This document shows, piece by piece, positions 14,101-25,153 of a stretch of DNA of 64,000 nt. How positions within the stretch are numbered: position 1 is the first letter of the stretch; each line of letters starts with the position of its first letter. This stretch comes from Sycon ciliatum. Taxonomy: Eukaryota > Porifera > Calcarea > Leucosolenida > Sycettidae. The stretch is taken from NCBI RefSeq assembly GCF_964019385.1, contig NC_088651.1:6480196-6544195 (forward strand). Direction: 5' to 3'. The position numbers were made by a program, and so were the translations under genes. The notes under the pieces were generated by a model. That model had not been told where the DNA came from and made no database searches. It was given only the letters and a program-made list of their open reading frames with translations.

Positions 14101-16990
14101 CGTTGTGTGTATGATTATAACAATGTTTGGCTGAAATCAGTACTGCCACAGGAGTTTGTGATGAAGTTCTGAAGAGCCTACGCGATGCCAAAAACAAGTG
14201 ACTTGTTGTGTGTACGCCCTGGGCAGCTTCGTCTTCACAGCCCTTAGTGTGAGACTGTGTATATCGACGTTCTGACATTGTTTGCTACGATCCGGTCTGC
14301 ATTTAGCCTAGACTGTTGTTTCTGATAACATCACACCTCACAACCTGAAATTCGTTTAGGACACCTGTGAGCAATTCGGAGCAGTCTCGATTGTATTCAG
14401 CAGTACAAACAGAGGCGGACGGTTCGAGCTACTCTTCATAGACAAATCACTGGATTCAAGGCCTCGCAGTAGTTACCATATTATGCATTGCGAGTATCTT
14501 CGATATGCTGTAGGATGGACATTGGAAACCCCCTCCTTATAGGAATAGTCTGGGGCTGCGCCACGTACACGTACATGTACATGTACATGTAGCTGGACGT
14601 TATGCAGAGTTTCTTGGCAGATTATCAAGTGCTCACGTGACCATTCTCTCAGAATACTAATGCCGCCAAAGTGTGCTGTTCTGGGCGTTAATAACATTCC
14701 CATATATGGACTGGCAGGACTGAAGCATCGCGACTATGATGTTTTCACAGCAAGCTTGGTGAAGGTGTTCTTGACAGATGCGACTTATTCACGTGTCCAA
14801 TTTCTCACCATCGCCTTCAATAGATCCGGGCCATCATCATAATAGAATATTATTCCATTCACAGCAACCAGTGCATTAGTCCCAGACGTGCTCAGTCAAA
14901 GCAGTTGTGTTATAGTCGGTGCTTGGTCCAATACATGGACGCGGAAAGAATGATCCGAAGCTGAAAACTCGGCCGACAGAGCAAGATACCTGCGGAGCAG
15001 CCTATAAAGGTTCCACCATATCGAAATTGATCCCATAATCTAAACACAGAAGAGCGTACACCTGTTTCGGGAATCTCAAATTCAAGTATTTTCAGCTCTT
15101 CTCGGCTTGTGGGAAGTACATGTATGCTAATTTGAACACGATTAGGTCAACCTGTCACAAGTAAATTTTAAAATGTATTCACTCGAGATCGCTGTAGAAA
15201 ATCTCCAGCTGAATACCACGGTGGATAGCGTTCTAGTTATGCAGAGTTCCGTAGATACTAACACGGATACAGGATACGCTACGAGGTACGTGCGGTGTTC
15301 ACGAATTCTAAAATTTCATGTACAGTTAGTTGCCCCTTTCACGCTATTCTGAGGGAGGTGATAATTGTGTTGGCGGACGTGCATGCTAGTTATAGTAAGT
15401 TCAGCCCGTAGCATTATCCAAAGTTATAACCATAGAAAGTCGATAACACATGTTGTGCTTGTGGACCGGGGTGATCGGTCATGACGATGGCGATAGGTGT
15501 AGATGGTAGTCATTTACCTCCACTCGCTCTCGTTTCTAAATTTGAGCCAGGGACCCACATGACCATCTTTCTTCATGCGTTATCACCTTGCCTTGTGTTG
15601 AATGGCTACACTCTCTCGTCTCCACAAATTTAGAGGGGCGTAATTACCGTGTACATTTAGTGGAATAATTCAATTTACGGCCGAGGCACGTGCGCTAAGA
15701 TATTCGCTAATCACTTCCTTGTCGTTAACCCGCTGCAACATGTTCTGTTGAAAGGCATTGATCAAATCACACCGATCCAAAGCTCAACTACAGCATGATG
15801 AGGGCGACATGACTGTAGTCACAACAAAACAAACCTTCGCGCTAGAGAGCGTATCTGTGCGGAGTTGTATAACCTAAATTGATTATGACAATGGTAGAGA
15901 ATAGTAACACGTTTTTTGTCGGGTATGATCGACACCTGAAGTATCGTACTAAGTCTCCTGTTCCAGTCTTACTCCAGGCTGAGTACCGATCATCAAGCGA
16001 GCTGATCGGAGAGTTATCACCGCATTCATCTAGAGCTCTGTGTACAACACACTCAAGAGGGCTCTTCGCAGGACACAGAGAGACACTTCGTGTGTTTGGG
16101 GCGTGTTGCGAAGCGGTCATCGTCTACGCGGGGACTGGGCGACCACAGCTGGCGCTTAACGCACACTGCACACTGCACAATTGCGTGTAAATGGTTCTTG
16201 ATCAGGATGCATTAGGGAATATTTAATGTCCCTGATCCCTGATCACCATCACAATAATTATACGCATATATGTTACCGAAGCCCCGAAGTTGCTCATCCC
16301 AACTAGGCCAATGCAGACAGTCTGATTTTAACCTAAACCTGCATCACGGACAGTCACAATAAAAGAAGAAGTGAATGTTTCATACATGTACATGTATATT
16401 CATCCGTTGATGGAATGGAAAAGGGAAAAGAAATGATGAATGATACATTTTATTAGCAATGGCGCCTTTTAGCTTCTACCCAATATCTTCCTGGTTGGAA
16501 CATAGCGCATATGTATGCGTGTGATGCGTGCATTGAAGGGTGTTAACACGGTATAACGAACCTTATTTTCACATCATTTGACAATACGAAACAAGGTGCT
16601 TCGACACTGGCGGTATCTTGTGAAAAGAAGTTGACGATTCGACGTACCGTTTATGCGCTCCAGATGGAATGTGTGAGTCATTAAATTGTCTAATCGTTCA
16701 GCATGAAGCACAAACTCCAACCTTTGGAGCGGCTGCTTTCATCCTTTGGCCTGTATCCAGGTTTTGATAGTTGGTGTGCGTTCTTTTCTTCCCATGGTTT
16801 GATCTGTTCCTGCAGTTCCCGACTAAGAGCGGATAGCAGTGTTTGGAGTGGCTCACTAACTCCCAGGATGCCCAGTAGCATATCTCCACCAGTTGTACGT
16901 GTTCCAATGCCTACCTGTGCAGCCACGTACCTTCAGTCACGAATGGGCTCAGACCTGGATGCTGCAGCTGTTGACAGTAAGAACACGAAT
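11175..16990. other. Spacer, no supportable gene
   Basis: No recognised coding exon or element. A TACATGTACATG run lies near 14565-14592. A stop-free frame on the minus strand at 16926-16690 has a protein-like composition but no recognisable domain. Confidence 0.4.
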
Positions 16991-17004
16991 CTAGCGGCAG
17001 TTGC

Positions 17005-17080
17005 CCTTTCTATTTATTTATTTATTCACAATCACGTGTCACCAATGAAAAGGTGATGTGGGCGATAGCCAGCCATGGCA
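17005..17080 (-). mobile_element. LINE 3'-end fragment
   Basis: On the minus strand a short stretch containing TGCCATGGCTGGCTA ends in a (TAAA)n tail, seen on the plus strand as TATTTATTTATTTATT. The same tail and 3' sequence ends the LINE at 49320-51270. This is therefore a very short 5'-truncated copy of the same or a related LINE, lying ~250 bp upstream of the first visible ETS exon. Confidence 0.6.
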
Positions 17081-17334
17081 TTTTTAACTGATGACTTTAT
17101 TAGGCAATTCACACAATGTACACCTTGGCTGTGAGGACTATGGATGTGAGGCGAGAGGACGAGGCGCCTCACGGTCTCAATGCTCCCATGCTTTGGTAAC
17201 GATGTGTCAGAGGAAAAGGAAATCTCCTAGCTGTGTTTTGCTGTGTAGCTTGCTACGTATCGCTAAATATCGCTTCCCTTTCCCTAAAAAATAATTCACA
17301 ACTACTTGCCTATATGTCTCAACCTGTCTCGCAG

Positions 17335-20300
17335 GTCCCTTCATTCCCCAGTCCAGTCAGTCTCTGCCATCTGTCGCCGTCGGCATGGCAACGCCGCCAC
17401 CCACTCAATCTCTCAGCAAGAGTCAGGTGACTCTACCGGGACCAGCCACGAACACCTGTCCATCGCCTCAGTCGTCCTGCTCTGGTACTAGCAACCTTGA
17501 CGACGCATCGCTGCACGTGACTGCATCAACGAGCAGGGCGCAGGACGTCTTTAATACCAGCGAGCAAGAATTCGCAGATCGTAAGTTGTTGTTGGTGGTG
17601 TTGTTTTATTTGAATTGGCGGAATCAAACGGGCAGCAAGCCCAACCACATGTACATGTACATGTACATGAGAGCGAATGTACATGAGAGCGAATGTACAT
17701 GAGAGCGAATGTACATGAAAGCGAATGTACATGAGAGCGAATGAGTATAGTGTGTGCATATAAACATCACGCAAGCAGGTGATAAGAGAATCCAAGGAAT
17801 GGAAGACAACTGAGATTATCATTCTGATTGTCTGCAAATGGCATTGGATGCATTTCATGTATGGCTGGTTCGCATCTGCCGCATGACCATAATATAGGAC
17901 AGCCATGTAGGTTCCAACTCCAATAAAATTGCTGCTTTAAAAATCTTTCAGAGGTTGGTTCTTTCTGTCATGTGCAATGTATTATGTGCCTTTTTGATCT
18001 CAACACATCCAAACAGAGAGATGTGAAGCCACTCTGTACTTTACCGTCACGGTAGGGGATCGTGGCGCAGTATGTTTTAAATTACATTCTCTCTCTCTCT
18101 TATTTCCTTTTGTCTTGTCTGTCTTCTTCCATTCTCCTGTGCTGCACAGTAATCAAGACAGTGGGGTACAGCTCAGTGAACGAAGTGTACGGAGAGCTGG
18201 AGAAGGAATTGTCTACCGCGGCCACTACGGCTCCTACGTCCGACATGATGTCATCCATAATGACAATGACGCAAACAACCATGGCGCTCGAAGTGGGAGC
18301 TGACCGCGCGAGGCAACGCCTGGACACTGTATCCCTGCCTACTGCATTCACAACAGCCGTGTCGGCGGCAAGCACATCTGGCGACCTTTCCTCCATTCTT
18401 TCTTCCGCTACCAGCCATCACGAGCCTCAGCATGACACGATTCTTACGCCTCTATCTTCTCCAGAGCTATCCCGGGCCCATTCCCTGCCTGGTATGCAGC
18501 CCGGTATGCAGCCCGGTATGCAGCCCGGTATGCAGCACCACAGTATTAGTCGCAAGCATAATATGCCACCGCACCCGGCTGTAGCCAATGCCTGGGCACC
18601 ATTCCCGAGTCTGACGGACAGCCACAGGAGCACCAAGAATTTCATCCAACAACAGCAGCAGCAGCTGATGCAACAGCAGCAGCACCAACGTCGCCTACAG
18701 TCACTACAACAGCCTGCCACCCAGCCCCTCTACAGTCTGCAGCGGCGTCCATATGATTCACTGCCGGAGCACCTGGGTGATGTCTTCAGTCCCACGGATA
18801 TGTCTCCGGGACATCTGGATGACTCAGTATTCGGCTCTGGCTTTCCCAGCCCCACCATTATGTCGAACAGGGGAGCATCTTATGCCCGGGCGCAGCAATT
18901 CATGCCACCATATTCAGCCCTTGGAACCATGTCACTGAGAGGCGGTGATCAGGCCGTATACCAAGCTTGTGCGAGCATGCGATCTCTACCTGGACTGGCG
19001 ATGTCTTCCAGCATGCCAACCATTCACTCCGAAGACTGGGGCAGCCCAGTTGAAAGTCACTCCAGCAGTGATGGTGGCCAGGATTCTGATCGCGACTCGC
19101 TGGCTGTCCTGTTTCCGTCCTCACCGTGTGATGGGCGCACAAAGAAACCAAGCAGAGCCAGTCGCACGAAGCCGAGGCGGAACGCGATCAAACACGCCAT
19201 TCTCCGCAGACAGATCGTCAGCAAGCAATACACAGGTATGTATGTCACCTACAGCTACCTTAACTAAAGGGATCTTGCTGTGGATACTTCCTGCATCTGT
19301 GCTTTACCTCCACACTCATAGCGTGACCAGAAATAGGCTGACATAAAATCGTTTGCACTCTTCAATCCATTTTCATTATGCTCCGCATACGGAATATTTC
19401 CCATCGAAAAAGATTCAGCTGTGTGCCGAATTATTCCACAGTGCTAACCACTGCCTCTGCGTTGCTGTACCGTATCCAGTGTGTAGGTCAGGTCAGTAGT
19501 GTAGGCATCCAGAGTATAGGTATCCAGTGTGTAGGTCTATTAATGGTACCTGCCTATGTGGCACTAATAAACTGGGCGATGATGGAGGAAGGATATGTAC
19601 TCCATATTTGACTGTTGCTGCACATTGTACTGATCTAAACGGCTGTTTTGTTCCTTTCTCTCTTCATTTACACTACAGGTCAGGTACCACCGGCATCCCT
19701 GCAGTTGTGGGAATTCCTACTGCATCATCTAGAGCGTGGCACAGCTCAGGACGCCATTGCGTGGATCGACGATCGGTCGGGAAAGTTCCGCATTGTCAAC
19801 TCGGAGAAGATTGCTAAGATGTGGGGAGACTACAGGTCCGTTCCCGCCATGGATTACGAGAAAATGACGCGTGCTTTGAGGTGAGCTTCTTTGCCAAATT
19901 CGTTTGCCCTTGTGAAAATGGGGGCCAACACAACATTGGAGTTATAGTGTTGATACTTGATGGTGAACTTTAACAGTTCAAAAAATTTCTTACGCTGAGA
20001 GATAATATCCACATTCATGCTTGATCCATACGTGTCCGACAGAGCAGTGATTGGAAGGGTAGTGTACCATCCACCATTGACCTTCATTGTATGTTGACAT
20101 TTCGGGGTTCTCAGGTGACTTGACGTAGTGTATACTACAAATATTAAAGTTTTGGTTGTAGTCTGGGAGATACGATCCGAATGAGTCAGATTAGCCATGG
20201 TTTGTGTTATACTATTCCTCTTCAAACGAATGCCATTTTCAAACGAATGTTACAGTGATACACTCACGAAATCTGTCAGCATAATTCAATGCATTAAACA

Positions 20301-20466
20301 CCAATATAACCGACATGTTCTCCTATGTGGATTACGGTTTCGTGCCTACAGATATTACTACCGGAGACGTATCTTGGAGAAGCTGCAGCGCCGTCTCATT
20401 TACCAGTTCTCCACTGAGATCATGCAGCAGGTGACGTCATATCGAACGCCTACGACCACGGAGTGA
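17335..20466 (+). CDS. ETS-family transcription factor (4 visible exons)
   Basis: Nuclear DNA-binding regulator. Exons 17335-17580, 18150-19235, 19679-19880 and 20352-20466 join in matching phases (1, 1, 2) at GT/AG sites. Counting from the ATG at 17385 gives 532 residues. The ETS domain is at about 437-514: the LWEFLL helix, W of AWIDD, KMWGDY, then the recognition helix EKMTRALRYYYRRRIL with its arginines, and IYQF at the end. The intron between ALR and YYY falls in the recognition helix. The N-terminal two thirds are low complexity: four GMQP repeats (~180-195), a poly-Q tract (~231-252) and a basic, probably nuclear-import segment (~397-426) just before the domain. The C-terminal tail after the domain is only ~18 residues. 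The frame is open from a strong acceptor at 17334 to the ATG, so an upstream coding or 5'UTR exon may exist. The RRILEKLQRRLIYQF end looks closest to ESE/ELF-type ETS proteins, but the subfamily is not resolved. Confidence 0.93.
17660..17742. repeat. 16-bp minisatellite in ETS intron 1
   Basis: The unit GTACATGAGAGCGAAT is repeated about five times, preceded by a TACATGTACATG run from 17646. It lies ~65 bp inside the intron that begins at 17581. Confidence 0.93.
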
Positions 20467-22080
20467 GTGAGGATAATACCGCTCCGCCCATTGCCTTGAG
20501 GCTCTGCACCAGAGTGAGCAAATCAGCTCAACGACTAGACACAGAGATATCGCAAATACAGTATAGCCTTGCGTTACCATTGCGACGGCTACTAGCCTTG
20601 CGCTACCATAGCGACGGCTACTTGAAATTTACATTTCGCATCCAGATTGTTTGATTCACAATATGCTTGAGTGGATAGTGAATATCTCAACAGCCAAATA
20701 TTTTCGCCGTTGGTGTGTTGTTCCCCTGGGCTTAGGGAAATCTGCAATTCTTTTTGTATTTTGTCAGAATGTCCTCGTCAAGCTTTGTCCGAGACTCTGG
20801 AGAATATTGAATTTATTTCTTCTGCATTGTGAGGCAGTCAATGCAGCTGCACGTTGTTCCGAAATACCCGATTATCACAATTCGTCAAGCAGCTTTCTTT
20901 TAATATTTTCCGTATTTCTTGCTTCCGTGCCATGCACAAATATTTTCGATAGCCATAATTCTAGCCGGGACAGATTTTAGCCATTCATATTATTTTCAAA
21001 ACACTCCACACTACAATTTATTTTGAAACCGCGTGCGCACACTCATTTCCAATGACAAAAATCACCCTATTACACAGGAATAGTCTGTGGCTTGCTGCTT
21101 GCGCAATCTGGAGACTCTGAAGGCACATTATTTTACTTCAAGTAGATAGATAATTATTACCATGACTCGAGGGGACTTTCCCCATGGCTTTACATGGGGA
21201 CGTGTTCGGAGTACTTGAAGTACTTGTGTCCTGAGGGCATAATCGGCATAAACAGCGCAATGACCCGTCAAAAGGATAGCCATGGAACTGACACCCAAAA
21301 CCGTAGGAAAATACAAGATCGCTAACATTTCAGCATTCCCACCTCCACGTACCAAATATGTACTAATTTTTTTGTACTGCGCTTGGTTGAGCACTACTTT
21401 CTGGTTAGCGTTTTAAAAGTTGTCTGCCCTGGTACAAAGCTCACCGTGTTTATAACAGTTTGAGCTCTCAGGCATGAGCGCTTCGGATCCGTTTAAAACA
21501 AGCTTTCGTGATCAAAAGACACCATGGAGATCAGTTTGGCCAGTGCCTGAGCTGTAGCTGAGGAAACCTAGTAAGGTTAAAACATCATGCTGTCCTGAGA
21601 TGAAGTATAATAATTTTGTTTCGTTGCTACCAGATTTGGCTCTATTTTCTCTGAGCTTCGCTCGAAGAGACGAAATAGTTCTGTGCGCAGATGAATAATT
21701 GCATGTACATGTATATCATGATTTACCCAATGCTGTAGCCAACAAGCAGTTTCGGCCATACATGTATACACAATTAATGAAGGCCTCATTGTCATTATTT
21801 TACTGGCATTGCCAATACTATCCAAATGTTTCCTTGTAATTCGCGAACTGAGCATTAACCGTAGACTGAAATACACTGTATATACACGCAACAATGGGAT
21901 TATAGTGCACCACCGTGCTCGGAATCTGTGATACTCCAGCACACCAGATGCATTTTCTACTACAACCTATGTATTCAAATTTTTACACACCAGGAACCCA
22001 GAGATGAAAAGGCTTTCATCCATTACAATAGTCGAGGGGACAATAAAAGTAAAAAGTCCTAACAATGTGAAAAACTAATA
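20467..22080. other. ETS 3' flank and spacer
   Basis: Holds a 29-bp tandem duplication at about 20568-20625 (AGCCTTGCG..TACCAT.GCGA) and no further gene. No clear AATAAA signal is seen close to the ETS stop codon. Confidence 0.5.
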
Positions 22081-22081
22081 T

Positions 22082-22113
22082 TATGTCTCTTTCCCTCAAA
22101 ACCAGTTAATATA
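22082..22113 (+). repeat. SINE tail remnant
   Basis: TGTCTCTTTCCCTCAAA followed by ACCAGTTAATAT matches the 3' tail of the tRNA-derived SINE at 41552-41711. Only the tail is left. Confidence 0.55.
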
Positions 22114-22284
22114 ATATTATACTGTTCTCGCGGGATTACATCCCTCTCTTGAGTAGTGCCCTATCTCGAATAGTGCACCAGTCTCTAAAAGCCAGTAAAA
22201 AAAAGCCTTCTCTTAAACAGACCCCCCCCCCCCCACCCCAACTTGTTACCAAGCGCATGGGCAAGATCGGTGTTAAAAACAATA

Positions 22285-22474
22285 TACAGTCGTCCCTCTC
22301 TAATCCGGCACTTTATAATCCAGCACCCTCGATAAACCAGCACGATTTTCAGTAGCCAAAATGTGCTCTTCATGCACATTGCAGCAGTAAATCAGATGTG
22401 TTAATCCAGCACCCTCCCTAATCCAGCAGATTTTCGTGGCACAAATGGTGCCGGATTATAGAGGGACCACTGTA
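22285..22474. mobile_element. Mariner-like MITE
   Basis: A 190-bp element with inverted ends TACAGTCGTCCCTCTCTAAT and its near-complement ending GAGGGACCACTGTA, flanked by TA. It contains repeated ATCCAGCACCC words. There is no coding capacity. The ends and the TA target fit Tc1/mariner-derived MITEs. Confidence 0.8.
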
Positions 22475-22483
22475 TATATATAT

Positions 22484-22577
22484 AGCAAGCGAGGGTCCCT
22501 GGTTCGAGTCCTGGTGGTGACAGTCAATTTTTTCTTCAGACTTTTCCCGTTTGTCTCTTTCCCTCAAACCAGTCAAT
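22484..22577 (+). mobile_element. tRNA-derived SINE, 5'-truncated copy
   Basis: Contains the pol III B-box GGTTCGAGTCC and the tail CAGACTTTTCCCGTTTGTCT shared with the fuller copy at 41552-41711. The A-box half is missing. It directly follows the MITE and runs into a (TA)n tract. Confidence 0.75.
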
Positions 22578-22612
22578 ATATATATATATATATATACTCA
22601 ATCTGCGGACAG

Positions 22613-22645
<33 letters not shown>
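22577..22645. repeat. (TA)n tracts
   Basis: Two TA dinucleotide runs, separated by a partial copy of the hammerhead-like repeat (22595-22619). Confidence 0.9.
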
Positions 22646-22697
22646 CTCAATCTGCGGACAGCATGCTGTTTCGTTCTTTGTGAACTCGTCAGCCGAA
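22646..22697 (-). ncRNA. Hammerhead-ribozyme-like motif 1
   Basis: On the minus strand the order is CTGACGA, stem II GTTC/GAAC, GAAA, stem III CAGC/GCTG, then the cleavage triplet GTC. U7 of the CUGANGA core is variable in natural hammerheads, so the core is acceptable. Stem I pairs poorly here. A partial copy (3' half only) lies at 22595-22619. The motif abuts the Penelope-like fragment downstream; Penelope-like elements are known to carry hammerheads in their terminal repeats. Confidence 0.6.
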
Positions 22698-23467
22698 ACG
22701 TGAAAACGAACGTCGCCGCCGGATTCCTGAGGCTCATTGACCGGCATTTCAGAAACAGCTAGCAAAAAAAGATATTCAATCACAACAACGTCAAAGTTAG
22801 CTACTCCTGCCTCCCCAACGTCGCAGCCAAAATCAGCAGCCACAACAAACAACATCTCACGGAAAAAGCCCAGAAAAACCATGTAACTGCAGGAAAAAAA
22901 ACGGAATGTCCGCTGGATGGCCACTGCCAAGCCACACAAATCGTCTATGAAGCCACCGTAGCCTGCCAGGAGGAACAAAAGGTGTACATCGGCTCGGCAG
23001 ACACAACATTCAAGCTCCGGTACAACAATCACACTATGTCTTTCCGACACGAGAAACACCGAAAAAAGACCGCACTGTCGGAACACCTGTGGCAGAAGAA
23101 GGAAAACAAGGAAGAGTACCACCTTACCTGGCAGATAAAAGACAGGACCAGCTCCTACAACCCTGCAACAAAAAAATGCAAACTCTGCACAACCGAAAAG
23201 GCCAGAATCCTAATTGCTGATAAGACCCTGGCACTGAACAAGAGGAGCGAAGTCGTCGCAAAGTGCAGGCACGCAAACAAGTTCCGACTCGTGAACTTCC
23301 AAGGAGTCACCTAGAATGACCAATACGCCAAATGCAACGCCCTGCCTACGTATGAGCATGCGTGAACAGCCTGCACACTCTGCCAATTCACACAACATAC
23401 CCAACACCATATCCAACACATGCACACAGTACAAGTACAGAGCCCTAAACATTGCCACCTGAAGCCT

Positions 23468-23470
<3 letters not shown>
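22698..23470 (+). mobile_element. Penelope-like retroelement fragment (GIY-YIG part)
   Basis: The frame at 22982-23314 reads VYIGSADTTFKLRYNNH, then SFRHEKHRKKTALSEHLW, the signature of the GIY-YIG endonuclease that follows the reverse transcriptase in Penelope-like elements. The preceding stretch (from ~22760) has the expected NHNNVKVSYSCLPN segment and a Cys-rich linker. Only the 3' end of the element is present, with about one break upstream; it is a fossil. It ends near a T homopolymer (23471-23497). Confidence 0.75.

Positions 23471-23497
<27 letters not shown>
23471..23497. repeat. T homopolymer
   Basis: About 27 T residues. It could be the poly(A) tail of a minus-strand retro-insertion; the rest of such an insert is not recognised. 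Confidence 0.9.
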
Positions 23498-23498
<1 letters not shown>

Positions 23499-23519
23499 GC
23501 ACGGAATATTCTCACCCCT

Positions 23520-24840
23520 AACTTAGTGCCTTCTTTCGCGCTTGCTGTGTGACTGGGTATATAACCTGTAGTGATCTAGTTGCCCTGTATCAGTTTGTTT
23601 CTATTGCCTGATGATTGATTCATTTCATGAAACTCAGAGTTGCAAAGAACGATGATGTATCTCTGGTGAGGACCTGATCGTGCAGTGTATATATATCGTG
23701 TCCATGTCACTGCACTGGTGGCTTCAGGATCAAAATCGCAGTTATTGTTGCCATTCCTGTTGGGTCGTAATAGTTCACAGTCAACTTTAGGCTCTTTTCT
23801 CTGCCTTCTTTGCTATTATACTTGGTAACGTACATGTTAATGTACCAGCATTGAAAAATAGTGCGCGCTCTTGTAAAGTACTCTCTTTTGACTAGTACCT
23901 CATCAGTGATGGCCTAAAAAATTGTTCCACGCGAGTTTGATACTCTACTTGTTTCCAAATGTTTTCAAGTGAACTTTATCATTGACAATTCATCAGTGGC
24001 AATTCATTATTCGCAATTCATCCGTGGCAATGCATGAGTGGCAATTTATCAGTGGCAATTCCTTCCGCCATCCAGAATACAAATTCCCATTGATAATTGT
24101 CTCATAAAAACGTTTTGTAAACTAGCATTTTTTACGTAGTTCTTACTGCACAATTGGCTTTTTTCATTGACATCTTTTCCATTACTCCCAGTTTTGTACA
24201 TGAGAAGTCAGTTGGACTGAAGAGATTTTTAAAATATGAAACTTCAAATTCACAATGAGATTATCTGTAATTATAATGTCCCAGAACATGCTCAGATTAG
24301 AACCATGTACATGCACATATTAGCGGGTTATTGTAAATTCATTATTGTGCCTGATGGCAATGTGCATGTAGATTAACGTCAGGCCAGGATGATTATTCTA
24401 TTTAATTCAGGCATGGGTGACTTTATCAAATTCATAAAAGGTTATATCAGGGGAATATATTATTATATGGCAAGTACAATTAGAATATGGCGGTTTAAGG
24501 TTTCAAAGGCTTGCCTCAGCCAATACGATCATGAAATCACGAAATTCAAAAAAACAGCCGCATGCATGCCGTAATTATATTCTCAGGCTCTGGGACACGA
24601 AATGAATGCATTGCTGCATTCGCACCTTTTCGGTCTAACACAAACTGAAAGTTGAAGACCCTGTGTGTGAACATCCCAATCTCCGCTGTTTCCACAATCG
24701 ACGGCAGGTAATCATTCAGGGATAACTCTTGATGTGCAACGTCATCTGATCAGATTATTGTGCATGTACGTGTCAGTGTTTCGTTGATATGTGTTCTGAG
24801 CATTAGCCAACAAGAAACTCATTTTTTTCTCTGTCTTAGC
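23520..24840. other. Spacer with degenerate tandem repeat
   Basis: Around 23985-24065 a ~16-bp phrase (CAATTCATCAGTGG with variants) recurs about five times, degenerately. No gene is seen in the rest. Confidence 0.5.
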
Positions 24841-24854
24841 TCTGCCTCCTTCTC

Positions 24855-24857
<3 letters not shown>

Positions 24858-24941
<84 letters not shown>

Positions 24942-24990
24942 TGTCTCTCTCTCTCTCTGTCTCTGTCTCTCTCTCTCTCAACTCTGTCTC
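24858..24990. repeat. (CT)n microsatellite
   Basis: Long CT/GA dinucleotide tract. It lies about 165 bp beyond the stop codon of the minus-strand CD225 gene and may be in its 3' UTR or flank. Confidence 0.97.
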
Positions 24991-25153
24991 TCTCCCATTT
25001 CCTCCCTATCGCCACAGGTTCGCACGTGATTCATGCCGGAGAAAGAGCGCACACACAGTCACATGATATGCAGTGTGGAGGACTTCAAGCCAAACGCAAT
25101 CCCCATGCCAGGCAACAAGTGCATGGCTATTCCCACTCCAGATTACAGCAGTG

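Noticed and set aside
16690-16926. Minus-strand frame with QTLLSALSRELQEQIKPW
   Set aside because: Protein-like but with no recognisable domain, and the opposite strand is equally open.
24742-25029. Frames rich in RE or LS
   Set aside because: Translation of the CT microsatellite.
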